DNA of 64,000 bases from Apteryx mantelli (lineage: Eukaryota; Chordata; Aves; Apterygiformes; Apterygidae), in the NCBI RefSeq assembly GCF_036417845.1, contig NC_089985.1, forward strand, positions 31,392,583-31,456,582. The letters are read 5' to 3'. Of this stretch, positions 1-26,812 are shown piece after piece (the stretch's first letter is position 1; each line of letters begins with the position of its first letter). Below the pieces are notes generated by a model. It worked only from the letters and a program-made list of their open reading frames with translations. It searched no databases and was not told where the DNA came from. Made by a program: the position numbers and the translations under genes.

Positions 1-14424
<14,424 letters not shown>

Positions 14425-14573
14425 GGCGCGGCGAGGACGAGGCGAGCGGGCGGCTCCCCAGCAGCGGCGCCTCTCGCCCCAGCAGCCAAAGACAGGCCCC
14501 GGCAACCGCCGCCGATTTAAACACCGCGCGCCGGGCGTGCCGCGGCGCCTACCGGGAAGCGCCGTCGCGGGGG

Positions 14574-14727
14574 ACTACGCCTCCCAGCCTGCTCTGCGCG
14601 CAGAACGGACTACAGCTCCCGGCATGCCGCGGGGCGGCTGGGCGCGGGCCCGCGGACTAAAGCTCCCAGCAGGACGGGAAGGGCCGCCGCGGCTCCTGAG
14701 GGCCAGGAGCATGCCGGGAATTGTAGT
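14574..14727. promoter_or_regulatory. KIF2C promoter with four ZNF143/Staf-type elements
   Basis: Four copies of the ACTACA-N-TCCC type element lie 150-300 bp upstream of the KIF2C start. They are at 14574-14592 (ACTACGCCTCCCAGCCTGC), 14609-14629 (ACTACAGCTCCCGGCATGCC), 14656-14673 (ACTAAAGCTCCCAGCAGG) and, inverted, 14709-14727 (reads ACTACAATTCCCGGCATGC on the minus strand). The second and fourth are close to the consensus; the others are weaker. ZNF143 binding at such sites is known for housekeeping and cell-cycle promoters. There is no TATA box, and the region is CpG-rich. Confidence 0.65.
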
Positions 14728-15197
14728 TCGGCGCGGCGGCGGCGCTACGAACGTGCGCGCGGGGCCGCGGGGCCGCGCAGGGACTCGTCAGCAGGCCGGG
14801 GGGCGACGCAGGGAGGGCGTGAGCGGGGCGGGCGTCGCCTGCCCCGGCAGCCGCCCCCGGGGGCACCGTCTCGACAGGCGAGGGAGCCCCAAAGGGAGCG
14901 TGATCTGCCGATGCCCCCCCGGCCGGCGGGACGGGCGGCCCCAGGCCGTGCCCTGTCCCTGCCCAGCCCGCCGCATCCCGCTCCTCCCGGGAGGTATCGG
15001 GAGGGCACGCGGGCAGCCCCGGGGGAGCCGCGGGGCAGGGGACGGGCCGCGGGGAAATGATTCTGCGGGGCGGGGGCCGGGGCCGCAGGGGGGGCGCGGA
15101 GCTGCGGCCTGAGGTGATCACTGGGACCGAGCGGACCTGGAGGGGGGGGGATAAGAAATACATCGATCCAGGAAAACACGCAGCGGTTGAAATAATG

Positions 15198-15213
15198 TTC
15201 TGTTTTTGACCAG
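15198..15213 (-). terminator. snRNA 3' box of U5 copy 1
   Basis: Minus-strand CTGGTCAAAAACAGAA lies 9 nt past the RNA end and fits the vertebrate snRNA 3' box (GTTT-N-AAAA-like core followed by AGA). The Integrator complex uses this element to form the snRNA 3' end. Copy 2 has the same box at 15791-15806; copy 3 has it at 16615-16629 with its last bases changed. Confidence 0.8.
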
Positions 15214-15222
15214 CTATAGGGG

Positions 15223-15338
15223 TAGCTCCACCGAGATGGAGCCTCAAAAAATTCCTCGACACTCGTGCCTGTTCCTCTCCACGGAAATCTTTAGTAAAAG
15301 GCGAAAGATTTATACGATCTGAAGAGAAACCAGAGTAT
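15223..15338 (-). ncRNA. RNU5: U5 spliceosomal snRNA, copy 1
   Basis: The U5 snRNA is the core RNA of the U5 snRNP and holds both exons during splicing. Read on the minus strand it starts ATACTCTGGTTTCTCTTC, contains the invariant loop I CGCCTTTTACTAAAG and the Sm site AATTTTTTGAG, and ends in a 3' hairpin closed by GGCTCC/GGAGCT. The length of 116 nt equals human U5. It is followed at 15198-15213 by a 3' box. Identical over its full length to copy 2. Human U5 variant genes also lie at 1p34.1 next to KIF2C, so the position appears conserved. Confidence 0.97.
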
Positions 15339-15384
15339 AGCTTTTTCTTCTGCCACCAAAACAGCAGCCGCCCGACCGCCGCCC

Positions 15385-15400
15385 CCCAGCCCACGGCGAC
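15385..15400 (-). promoter_or_regulatory. Deduced proximal sequence element (PSE), U5 copy 1
   Basis: A 16-bp block, minus-strand GTCGCCGTGGGCTGGG, lies at -47 to -62 from the U5 start. The same block occurs at 15977-15992 (one base changed) before copy 2 and at 16800-16815 before copy 3, both at -46 to -61. Copy 2 shares little else with the others in this stretch, and the distance is that of the PSE bound by SNAPc. The assignment is by position and conservation. Confidence 0.7.
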
Positions 15401-15540
15401 TCCCGGCCCCGCCGCCCCGGCACAGCCCGGCCCGGCCCGGCCCCGCCGCGGGCGCACGATCCGCGCGGCTCCGCGCCCGGCCCCGAGCGGCCCCGCCGGC
15501 GGCGGCAGCAGACCTGGACCGGGATGGGGACCGCGCCGTG

Positions 15541-15598
15541 CTGCCGCGGTGCAGCCTGGGTATGCTAATCGGCGCATGCTAATGAGGAGCATGCTAAT
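15541..15598 (-). promoter_or_regulatory. Distal sequence element of U5 copy 1: three octamers plus SPH
   Basis: Three copies of ATGCTAAT (minus strand ATTAGCAT, a one-base variant of the octamer ATTTGCAT) lie at 15562-15569, 15576-15583 and 15591-15598. Next to them at 15541-15560 is minus-strand CCCAGGCTGCACCGCGGCAG, an SPH/Staf element. The octamers lie about 224-260 bp upstream of the RNA start. This is the octamer + SPH enhancer known from chicken U1 and U4 genes, bound by Oct-1 and ZNF143. Confidence 0.85.
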
Positions 15599-15815
15599 GA
15601 GGCCGCCCCGCCCCACGCCCGGCACGGTCCGGCCGGGACGGCGCCCAAAGCCCCGGGACGGCGCTGGGGGCAGCGCGGAGACGGACCGAGCGCCAGGTCC
15701 TCCCCGCCTCCGCCCGCGACGCGGAGCAGGACGCTGCCTCGGCTCCCGAGAACACCCCCAGCCCCTTCTCCCAAGCAAAACCCCGCATCATTCTGTTTTT
15801 GACCAGCACTAGGGG

Positions 15816-15931
15816 TAGCTCCACCGAGATGGAGCCTCAAAAAATTCCTCGACACTCGTGCCTGTTCCTCTCCACGGAAATCTTTAGTAAAAGGCGAAAG
15901 ATTTATACGATCTGAAGAGAAACCAGAGTAT
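15816..15931 (-). ncRNA. RNU5: U5 spliceosomal snRNA, copy 2
   Basis: A 116-nt U5 gene, identical to copy 1 in the RNA-coding part, with the same loop I and Sm site. Its upstream region differs from copies 1 and 3 except in the promoter elements, which are all present: a 3' box at 15791-15806, a proximal block at 15977-15992, octamers from 16152 and an SPH element at 16131-16150. The intact RNA and promoter argue for a live gene. Confidence 0.97.
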
Positions 15932-16130
15932 GTGCTAACCTCTCGCCGCCGCCCGTCCCACCCCCGGACGACGACTCCCAGCACACGGCGACGCACAACC
16001 CCGCCACCGCCACCGCCGCGGCCCGGCCCCGCCGCCGCCGCCGCCGCCGCCGCGGCGCCCGCCCCGCCTCGGGCACAGCGGCCAAATCGGGGCGGCGGCG
16101 GGCGGAGAGAGCGCTCGGCGCGGCACGGCT

Positions 16131-16174
16131 GTCCCGCGGTGCACCCTGGGTATGCTAATCAGGCGCATGCTAAT
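16131..16174 (-). promoter_or_regulatory. Distal sequence element of U5 copy 2: two octamers plus SPH
   Basis: ATGCTAAT at 16152-16159 and 16167-16174, with an SPH element (minus-strand CCCAGGGTGCACCGCGGGAC) at 16131-16150. Distance to the RNA start is about 220 bp. Confidence 0.85.
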
Positions 16175-16638
16175 GAGGCGGCCGCGGCCCGCCCTCGGGC
16201 GCGCAGCCGGGAGGGAGCGGAGGGAAAAAGCGGGGCGGCTCCGGCGGCTCCGGCACCGCCCTGGGCTATCGCGGGCCGCGCAGGCGGAGCGGGACCGCCG
16301 GAGCAGCGAGCGCCGGGCCGGGGCCCGCGCCGGCGGCACAGCCAGGGCCCAGCCCGACCCGGCATCGCCGCGCCCCTGCCGTGACGGGCCGCTGCGCCCG
16401 CGGCTCCCCGGACGCGGAGGTGGCGGCGGCGCTGCCGGGCCCGGGCGCTGCGGCTCCCCGGCGGCGGCGCCGAGCGGGGGCCCCGGGCAGCGCTGCGGGC
16501 GGCCGGGCAGGGCGGCCCCGGCCCTCGCCGTGCGCACCGCGGCCCCGTGGCTCCCCGGCGCCGGGCACCTCATGTCCTGCGCCCGCCAGGGACACGGCAC
16601 TGCGCTGTTTCTGCACTGTTTTTGACCAGCTATAGGGG

Positions 16639-16754
16639 TAGCTCCACCGAGATGGAGCCTCAAAAAATTCCTCGACACTCGTGCTTGTTCCTCTCCACGG
16701 AAATCTTTAGTAAAAGGCGAAAGATTTATACGATCTGAAGAGAAACCAGAGTAC
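16639..16754 (-). ncRNA. RNU5: U5 spliceosomal snRNA, copy 3 (sequence variant)
   Basis: A third 116-nt U5 gene. It differs from copies 1 and 2 at two bases: the RNA would begin with G instead of A, and one base in the 3' strand of the stem region reads GGAACAAGCACG instead of GGAACAGGCACG. Loop I and the Sm site are unchanged. The 3' box is at 16615-16629, the proximal block at 16800-16815, octamers at 16963 and 16978, and the SPH element at 16942-16961. It looks functional; it may be a minor U5 variant. Confidence 0.96.
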
Positions 16755-16941
16755 AGTTTTTTCTTCTGCCACCAAAACAGCAGCCGCCCGACCGCCGCCC
16801 CCAGCCCACGGCGACTCCCGGCCCCGCCGCCCCGGCACGGCCCCGCCGTGGGCGCACGATCCGCGCGGCTCCGCGCCCGGCCCCGAGCGGCCCCGCCGGC
16901 GGCGGCGGCAGCCAGGGGAGCGGGATCGGGACCGCGCCGTG

Positions 16942-16985
16942 CTGCCGCGGTGCAGCCTGGGTATGCTAATGAGGAGCATGCTAAT
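16942..16985 (-). promoter_or_regulatory. Distal sequence element of U5 copy 3: two octamers plus SPH
   Basis: ATGCTAAT at 16963-16970 and 16978-16985, with the same SPH element as copy 1 at 16942-16961. Distance to the RNA start is about 209 bp. Confidence 0.85.
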
Positions 16986-18050
16986 GAGGGCACCCCCGGG
17001 CCAGCCCGCTGCTGCTGGGGGCCCCAGCACCCCGGCTGCCCCCCTGCGGCACGGCGCTGCCCGGTGCAGCCCTGGGCACCGAGGGGAACAGCCCAGCTCC
17101 TGTTGGGAGCGGCACCTGGGCCTTTTGCTCCAATGCACGGGGCCGTGCCCAGTGCCAGGGGGCTCAGCCCAGGGACCCAGATTCTCCCAAGCTCCCCACA
17201 AGTTCCAGGTGGTAACAGGCTGTGCTTGAACCAGCTTTGGGGTTGCACGAGAACATGCTGCAGAGGTAGCGAGGCCCCTCCTCGGAGGCTTGTATAGGGT
17301 GACCAGCAGGGCAGGGAGCACAGACATGCAACAGGAAAATCCCTAAAAATCTTCTTCTCCAAGCCAGGCCCTCAGACCAGAGCTGGGGGGTCCCTGGTGC
17401 CCCAGCAGCTCATGGCCCAGAGTCGGTGCCTGCAAGGCTTGGGGGCCTTTCACTGGGTGTGTAACCATGATGTCGTGCTCAGGCTGTGTTCCCGCATCCC
17501 AGCCCTGCCGTGCTCCACCACGGGCATGGGGGCTCACGAAAACCTGATAGAGGGGATGAAATTCCACCACAGACTGGGGGGGAAACACCGCAGAGACTAC
17601 AGAAACACCCTGGCAGAACACAGACCCGTTTAGCGTGCGTTTTACTCTCAGGACACGGCCAACTCAGCAGCGTTGCTATTTCCTCATGGAAACAGAGCGC
17701 TGGCTCCCAGCAGGCTGCGCTACCTTGTCGTAAAGGCAGATCCCCCGGACATCGTTTCCCCTCCGTCCTCCTCCCCTACCGGGAGTCCTCCAAACCGGCC
17801 CTGCCGTTCACCCCACTGCCGCGGCTGGGCGGCTTCGGTGTTTCACAGCGGTGACTTTCCTTTGGCTCTACTTTTCGAGCAAAGGTGACTGCCCTCAGGC
17901 CCATTTTTGTTTCACGCGTACCGTGAGAGGCCGGGGAAGACGGGAAAGGGCGGCTGCGGCGGGCAGCGGCACCGGCAGCCGCCATAGCTGCGCGCTCCCG
18001 TCCCGCCGCGCGGCGTCGCCGCAGAGTGACGCCCCGCCCCGCTCTGCCGT
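16986..18050. other. Spacer between U5 array and RPS8 promoter
   Basis: About 1 kb without a gene I can support. GC-rich and partly CpG-dense toward RPS8. No repeat family recognised. Confidence 0.5.
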
Positions 18051-18060
18051 CGCCGTGCGG

Positions 18061-18121
18061 TGACGTCAGGGCCTCGCGAGAGCTCGCCCCGCCAAGCCGC
18101 CCCGTGATCCTCTGCGCCGCC
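18061..18121 (+). promoter_or_regulatory. RPS8 core promoter with CRE, TCGCGAGA and 5'TOP start
   Basis: A perfect CRE (TGACGTCA) at 18061-18068 and a TCGCGAGA core at 18074-18081 stand about 60 and 45 bp before the likely start. The transcript start is placed at 18121, where CTCTTTGCGCCAGCGCCCGAG opens a 5'TOP leader. It matches the leader of human RPS8 mRNA as I recall it. 5'TOP leaders put translation under mTOR control. There is no TATA box. Confidence 0.75.
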
Positions 18122-18142
18122 TCTTTGCGCCAGCGCCCGAGG

Positions 18143-23185
<5,043 letters not shown>

Positions 23186-23211
23186 ATATAAACTATTCTA
23201 CTGAAAGACCA

Positions 23212-23217
23212 AATAAA
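23212..23217 (+). terminator. RPS8 polyadenylation signal
   Basis: AATAAA 27 nt after the stop codon. An earlier AATAAA overlaps the stop at 23181-23186 and is less likely to be the one used. Confidence 0.75.
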
Positions 23218-23235
23218 ACCAAGAGTCTCTACTAC

Positions 23236-24586
23236 AATGGGTAGCGTGCTTATTTGTGTGTGCAGGTTGGAAGGGGCTTGCATAGCTCCTTGTGCCTGTA
23301 GAATGTGAAAGCAAGAAGGATCTCGTGGAATTCCTGAGCGCTTTGTGCCTTCAGGCAAGTTCTGACCCTGCATGCTCTGAGCTAAAACTTGTCACTGGGT
23401 TCTAGGACAGTGACTTAATGGACCAAATGGGTGTGGAGAAGAGTTGTCAGATGAAGCACATGTCAACAGCTACCTAACCCCAGTGCTGACAACTCTAAGT
23501 CTATAACTTTTGGGGATGTTTTTTACTCCTGCATGTATAGCTGTAAAAGAAGTGTCATGAAGCTCAAGTGGGAAGGACTAGATGGACAACGAGGACCAGT
23601 TTCTTGGTGTGGTCAGTACTGGAAACCTGTCAGCAGCATGAAGGTACAAATGTCCATCCCTATTAGAGTTCTGGCTTCCTGGGAGCTGGTGGGGTCTGGT
23701 TGGTATTTGTTCCACTTTTCCTGTGGTATGATTAAGATAAACACATGTTGCGTTCAGGATCTCTTGGAGTGAAATTGGTGAGGAAACTGGCCCAGTGGTC
23801 AGTCCATGGCCCATGCTCGTGTCCAGGTACCTTAGGTGTGCAGTTAGGGGTGTACAGTTAGCAATTTCAGAGCTGCAGCACTTCCATTTCTCACATTCTT
23901 AGCGCTTGCAGCTGTCACAATGTTTAAGCCTGGCTGAAAAACTGTATCTTACTCCACTGACTTCTGCAGCTGGCACCTCCTGTCTCTGCTTTCCAGATCA
24001 TACTTGCTCATCCATCATACCTGCTCATCCACAGTTTTGGGCCAGCTGCCCCTTTTTGCCCTTTCTCGTTTCCTCACAGGCTGTGTGCTTGCCTTCTGGG
24101 TCCTATGTTTTGTTTCAAACGAACTGTTGGCTAAACTTGGCTGCACTGCTAAGTGACCAGCTGGTCTTTCCCTGACCTCCTCGGTCTCATTCCGGTGCAA
24201 GATGAATTCCTTCTAGCAGAAGGGCCAGGCTCTCCCTGTGGTCTGTCTCTTTCGAAAGCTGGGTACAAGCTCCAACTTCCTGCCCTATTGTATTTGGTGG
24301 GATTGGAAAGCTGTGGTGAACAAAATGGCACCAAATACCCCCCTCTCCAAAATCTGGAAAAGCTAATTCTTTAGGGCTGCTCTCTTTGAAGAAAGTCAGT
24401 GTGATAAACCTCTGCATCTAGTTGCAAAATGTTTGGTGTATTTTTTAGGGTGAAAGAACTGAGCTGATCTAAGGGCTGGTCCTTGAGGGACTGGGGACAG
24501 GCCAGATTTTTGCATTCTTCTGTGTGCTAGCCAAGTATACATAGCGCACACTTGACCTCGCTTCTACTATTTTTACAAAAGCTTCA
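23236..24586. other. Intergenic stretch after RPS8
   Basis: About 1.35 kb without a gene, repeat or RNA I can support. Short ORFs on both strands look random. Confidence 0.5.
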
Positions 24587-24643
24587 TTTATTCACAGGAG
24601 CTCCCTGGTGAGGGAGAGTGCCTACAGCCAGACTTCACAATTT

Positions 24644-25381
24644 TTAGCTCTCAACTCGGGGAGAAAGTCCACAATCAACTTGCCCCAAGCAGAACTGTGG
24701 TGACTGAAGGGTGCAGCTGGCTCGTGGTGCCTTGTTCCACCAGGCAGCCCTTAGTTCCTTTGCTGGAGTCGGTACTGATCCTGTGTCTCTGATGCCTTGG
24801 TGCAGACTGTCTGCCCCACAAATAATTGCTTGGGGTTTGGGAGGTGCAAAGTTTTTTTTTTCCTGTGATGCTCTGCCCTGGCTGCAACATGTGACAGCAG
24901 GAGGTGCTAGCGGGCTACTGTCCCCTGAGCAGCGCAGGTTCAGCCCGCCCTCAGGCAGGTGGCTGAGGGTGGATCTATGCTGCAAACTAGACACATCAAC
25001 CACATCAGAAAAACGGTGCCTGTTGCCTGAGCAGCCACAGCAGCTCGGCTTTGGTGTGAGTGTGTTACTGCTGCCTCCTTGCAGCTCAGATCTGCGGTCA
25101 TGTCTGCAGTGCGAGCAGCGCGGCAGAGCTGTGCGCAGACAGGCATAGCTGGCCGCTCTTCGGGAGTCGCTGGGAGTCAGGCCTGAGCTGGGTGTGGCGT
25201 TTGCACAAGCACATTCCTTCTCCATAGTGATCTCGTGTAAACTTTCCCTGCTTTCCAGCAGCCGCCCTCTTTCCAGAGAGGTGGGGCGGACGCGATAAAG
25301 AGCGCTCCGGAGAGGTGCGTCATGTGTGCTTCCTCTCAGTTTGTTTCTTCTCTCCCCTCGCCCTCTGCAAAGTGCAAACAT
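24644..25381 (-). CDS. Unassigned 245-codon ORF with a downstream poly(A) signal
   Basis: A single open frame of 245 residues starting MFALCRGRGERR and ending CGLSPRVES. AATAAA on the minus strand (TTTATT at 24587-24592) lies about 50 nt past the stop. Base composition here is only moderately GC-rich, so a frame of this length is less expected by chance than the long frames in the minisatellites. I recognise no domain, signal peptide or membrane segment; the protein is rich in Ser, Arg and Cys. It could be a lineage-specific gene, part of a non-coding RNA, or chance. No function is proposed. Confidence 0.2.
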   Translation of the reverse strand: MFALCRGRGERRNKLRGSTHDAPLRSALYRVRPTSLERGRLLESRESLHEITMEKECACANATPSSGLTPSDSRRAASYACLRTALPRCSHCRHDRRSELQGGSSNTLTPKPSCCGCSGNRHRFSDVVDVSSLQHRSTLSHLPEGGLNLRCSGDSSPLAPPAVTCCSQGRASQEKKNFAPPKPQAIICGADSLHQGIRDTGSVPTPAKELRAAWWNKAPRASCTLQSPQFCLGQVDCGLSPRVES

Positions 25382-25407
25382 GGTTCAGGGTGTTCCTGGG
25401 GGACTTT

Positions 25408-25490
25408 GTACAGACGGAGAAATTGAGGCTCACAGAGCAAGTGCCAGGTTAGTGGCAGTGCAGGAACTGCAAACCTGCCTCCTGATGAGC
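25408..25490 (+). repeat. MIR-like ancient SINE relic
   Basis: The stretch reads ACAGACGGAGAAATTGAGGC, then CTCACAGAG, AAGTGCC, AGTGGCAGTGCAGGA and AAACCTGCCTCCTGA. These follow the MIR consensus in order (ACAGATGAGGAAACTGAGGC, CTCAGAGAG, AAGTGACTTGCC, AGTGGCAGAGCCGGGA, AACCCAGGTCT). MIR copies are rare and very old in birds. Confidence 0.6.
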
Positions 25491-26355
25491 AGGTTTATGC
25501 CTAATTCATCAATGCACAGTGCTTACAAAGCACATGGCCTTACTGCTTAGAAAAATGCGGCTGCTAAGGGCAATGGCCTGTGGGAACAAAACAGTGCTTT
25601 GCAGGGCAGACAGCCCGAGCTAGTGCCAGCCCTGCACCTCCAGCCCACTGGAGCCACACGCTAGGTGCGACGTGGGAATGGGACAGGGTGGCAGCTGGTC
25701 AGGGCATGAGCACCTCTGGCTCCCACGCTGACACAGGCTGCAGGACCTTGTGCAGCCTGAAAATAAGATTTACTATTTCTAATCTAGCCTTGGCATAGCG
25801 CCATAGATGTGTGCAGTGATTTACCTGCCTGGGAAAAGGGAAGTCTGGAATGCACTGAGCCAGAAAGAGGTGTTCATGTAACTGGCTGGGGTTACATGCA
25901 GCTTTAATTTGACCAGCTTTAAGGAGGTGACAGCCTTTTCCAAGCCCAATCTAGAGACTTCACCGAGATATGTAGACCGTTGTGAGGGCTGAATTAATAA
26001 AGCTACTTTTTATGGAATAAACAGTCCACAATTTATCCCAAGTGAGGTTAGTTGTTATCCTGCGCCTCGGGAAAAACACACATGTCTCTGGGTGCGGGAA
26101 CCCTTCTACAGGGGCTGAAAGCATTTCTTTTTTTTTTCTTTTTTTTTTTTTGGTCTAATCCAGTAAAATGGATCCCCACAGACCTCACTGGTGTGAGTCC
26201 ACAGGAGCTGTGCCCTTATTGCCCTGGGAGAACGTGCATGGTCCTTGACAACTGTACTTTAATTCTGCATTCACTGGCTTTCTGGACAAACGTGATGTTC
26301 CTGCTTGTCTCACTGCTGGGGATCATTTGCATCAACAAGAAAGAACCTCAGAGCT
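25491..26355. other. Intergenic stretch before BEST4 3' end
   Basis: No gene supported. A 101-codon plus-strand frame at 26052-26357 includes an oligo-T-encoded Phe run and a hydrophobic segment; it is discussed among the rejected items. Confidence 0.4.
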
Positions 26356-26370
26356 GAGGTTGGCAGTAGG

Positions 26371-26376
26371 TTTATT
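26371..26376 (-). terminator. BEST4 polyadenylation signal
   Basis: Minus-strand AATAAA (TTTATT on plus), about 440 nt past the BEST4 stop codon. Confidence 0.65.
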
Positions 26377-26812
26377 AATATTGAGGGGACATCTCCATCA
26401 CGGTGTTGGTTTTCTGCAAGACTAATGCCCTGTGTCCCATCCCTTGCTTAGGGTCTTGGCTGTCCCCTGTCCCCGTGCTGGGCCTGGCAGCAGGCAGTAA
26501 GCCTGAGCCAGCTACAGGTCAGGAGGATCATCACGTGGACAGGCTGAATCCTGAAGTATTTTGGCTAACAGGTAGCTTTGAATGCTGCGTGCCCAGTACT
26601 AAACCCACCGGGATCTTCCAGTCAACTTGGGTAAATCTTGGCTCAGGTTTGAGTGGCGAAAGACCTGGTGAAGTCCCACTTCTGGATGGGTGGGACAAGG
26701 GGAGGTGTGCGGGGACAAGCAGCTTCACAGCTGGCCGTGGCAGCATCTCGGATGCTTATAGGCCGGGGGAGCTACTCTGCCCCAGGGAAGGGGAGGGCTG
26801 TGGACAGCAGCC

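Noticed and set aside
14657-17362. Minus-strand frames of 373 and 475 codons over the U5 array
   Set aside because: They read straight through U5 snRNA genes and GC-rich promoters; the shared peptide in them is translated U5 sequence.
25280-25295. GCGATAAAGAGCG as a TATA box
   Set aside because: It is on the strand opposite to the 245-codon frame and has no partner signals.
26052-26357. 101-codon plus-strand frame with a hydrophobic C-terminal segment
   Set aside because: It depends on an oligo-T run for its Phe stretch and overlaps the BEST4 3' end in antisense. No promoter or family resemblance seen.
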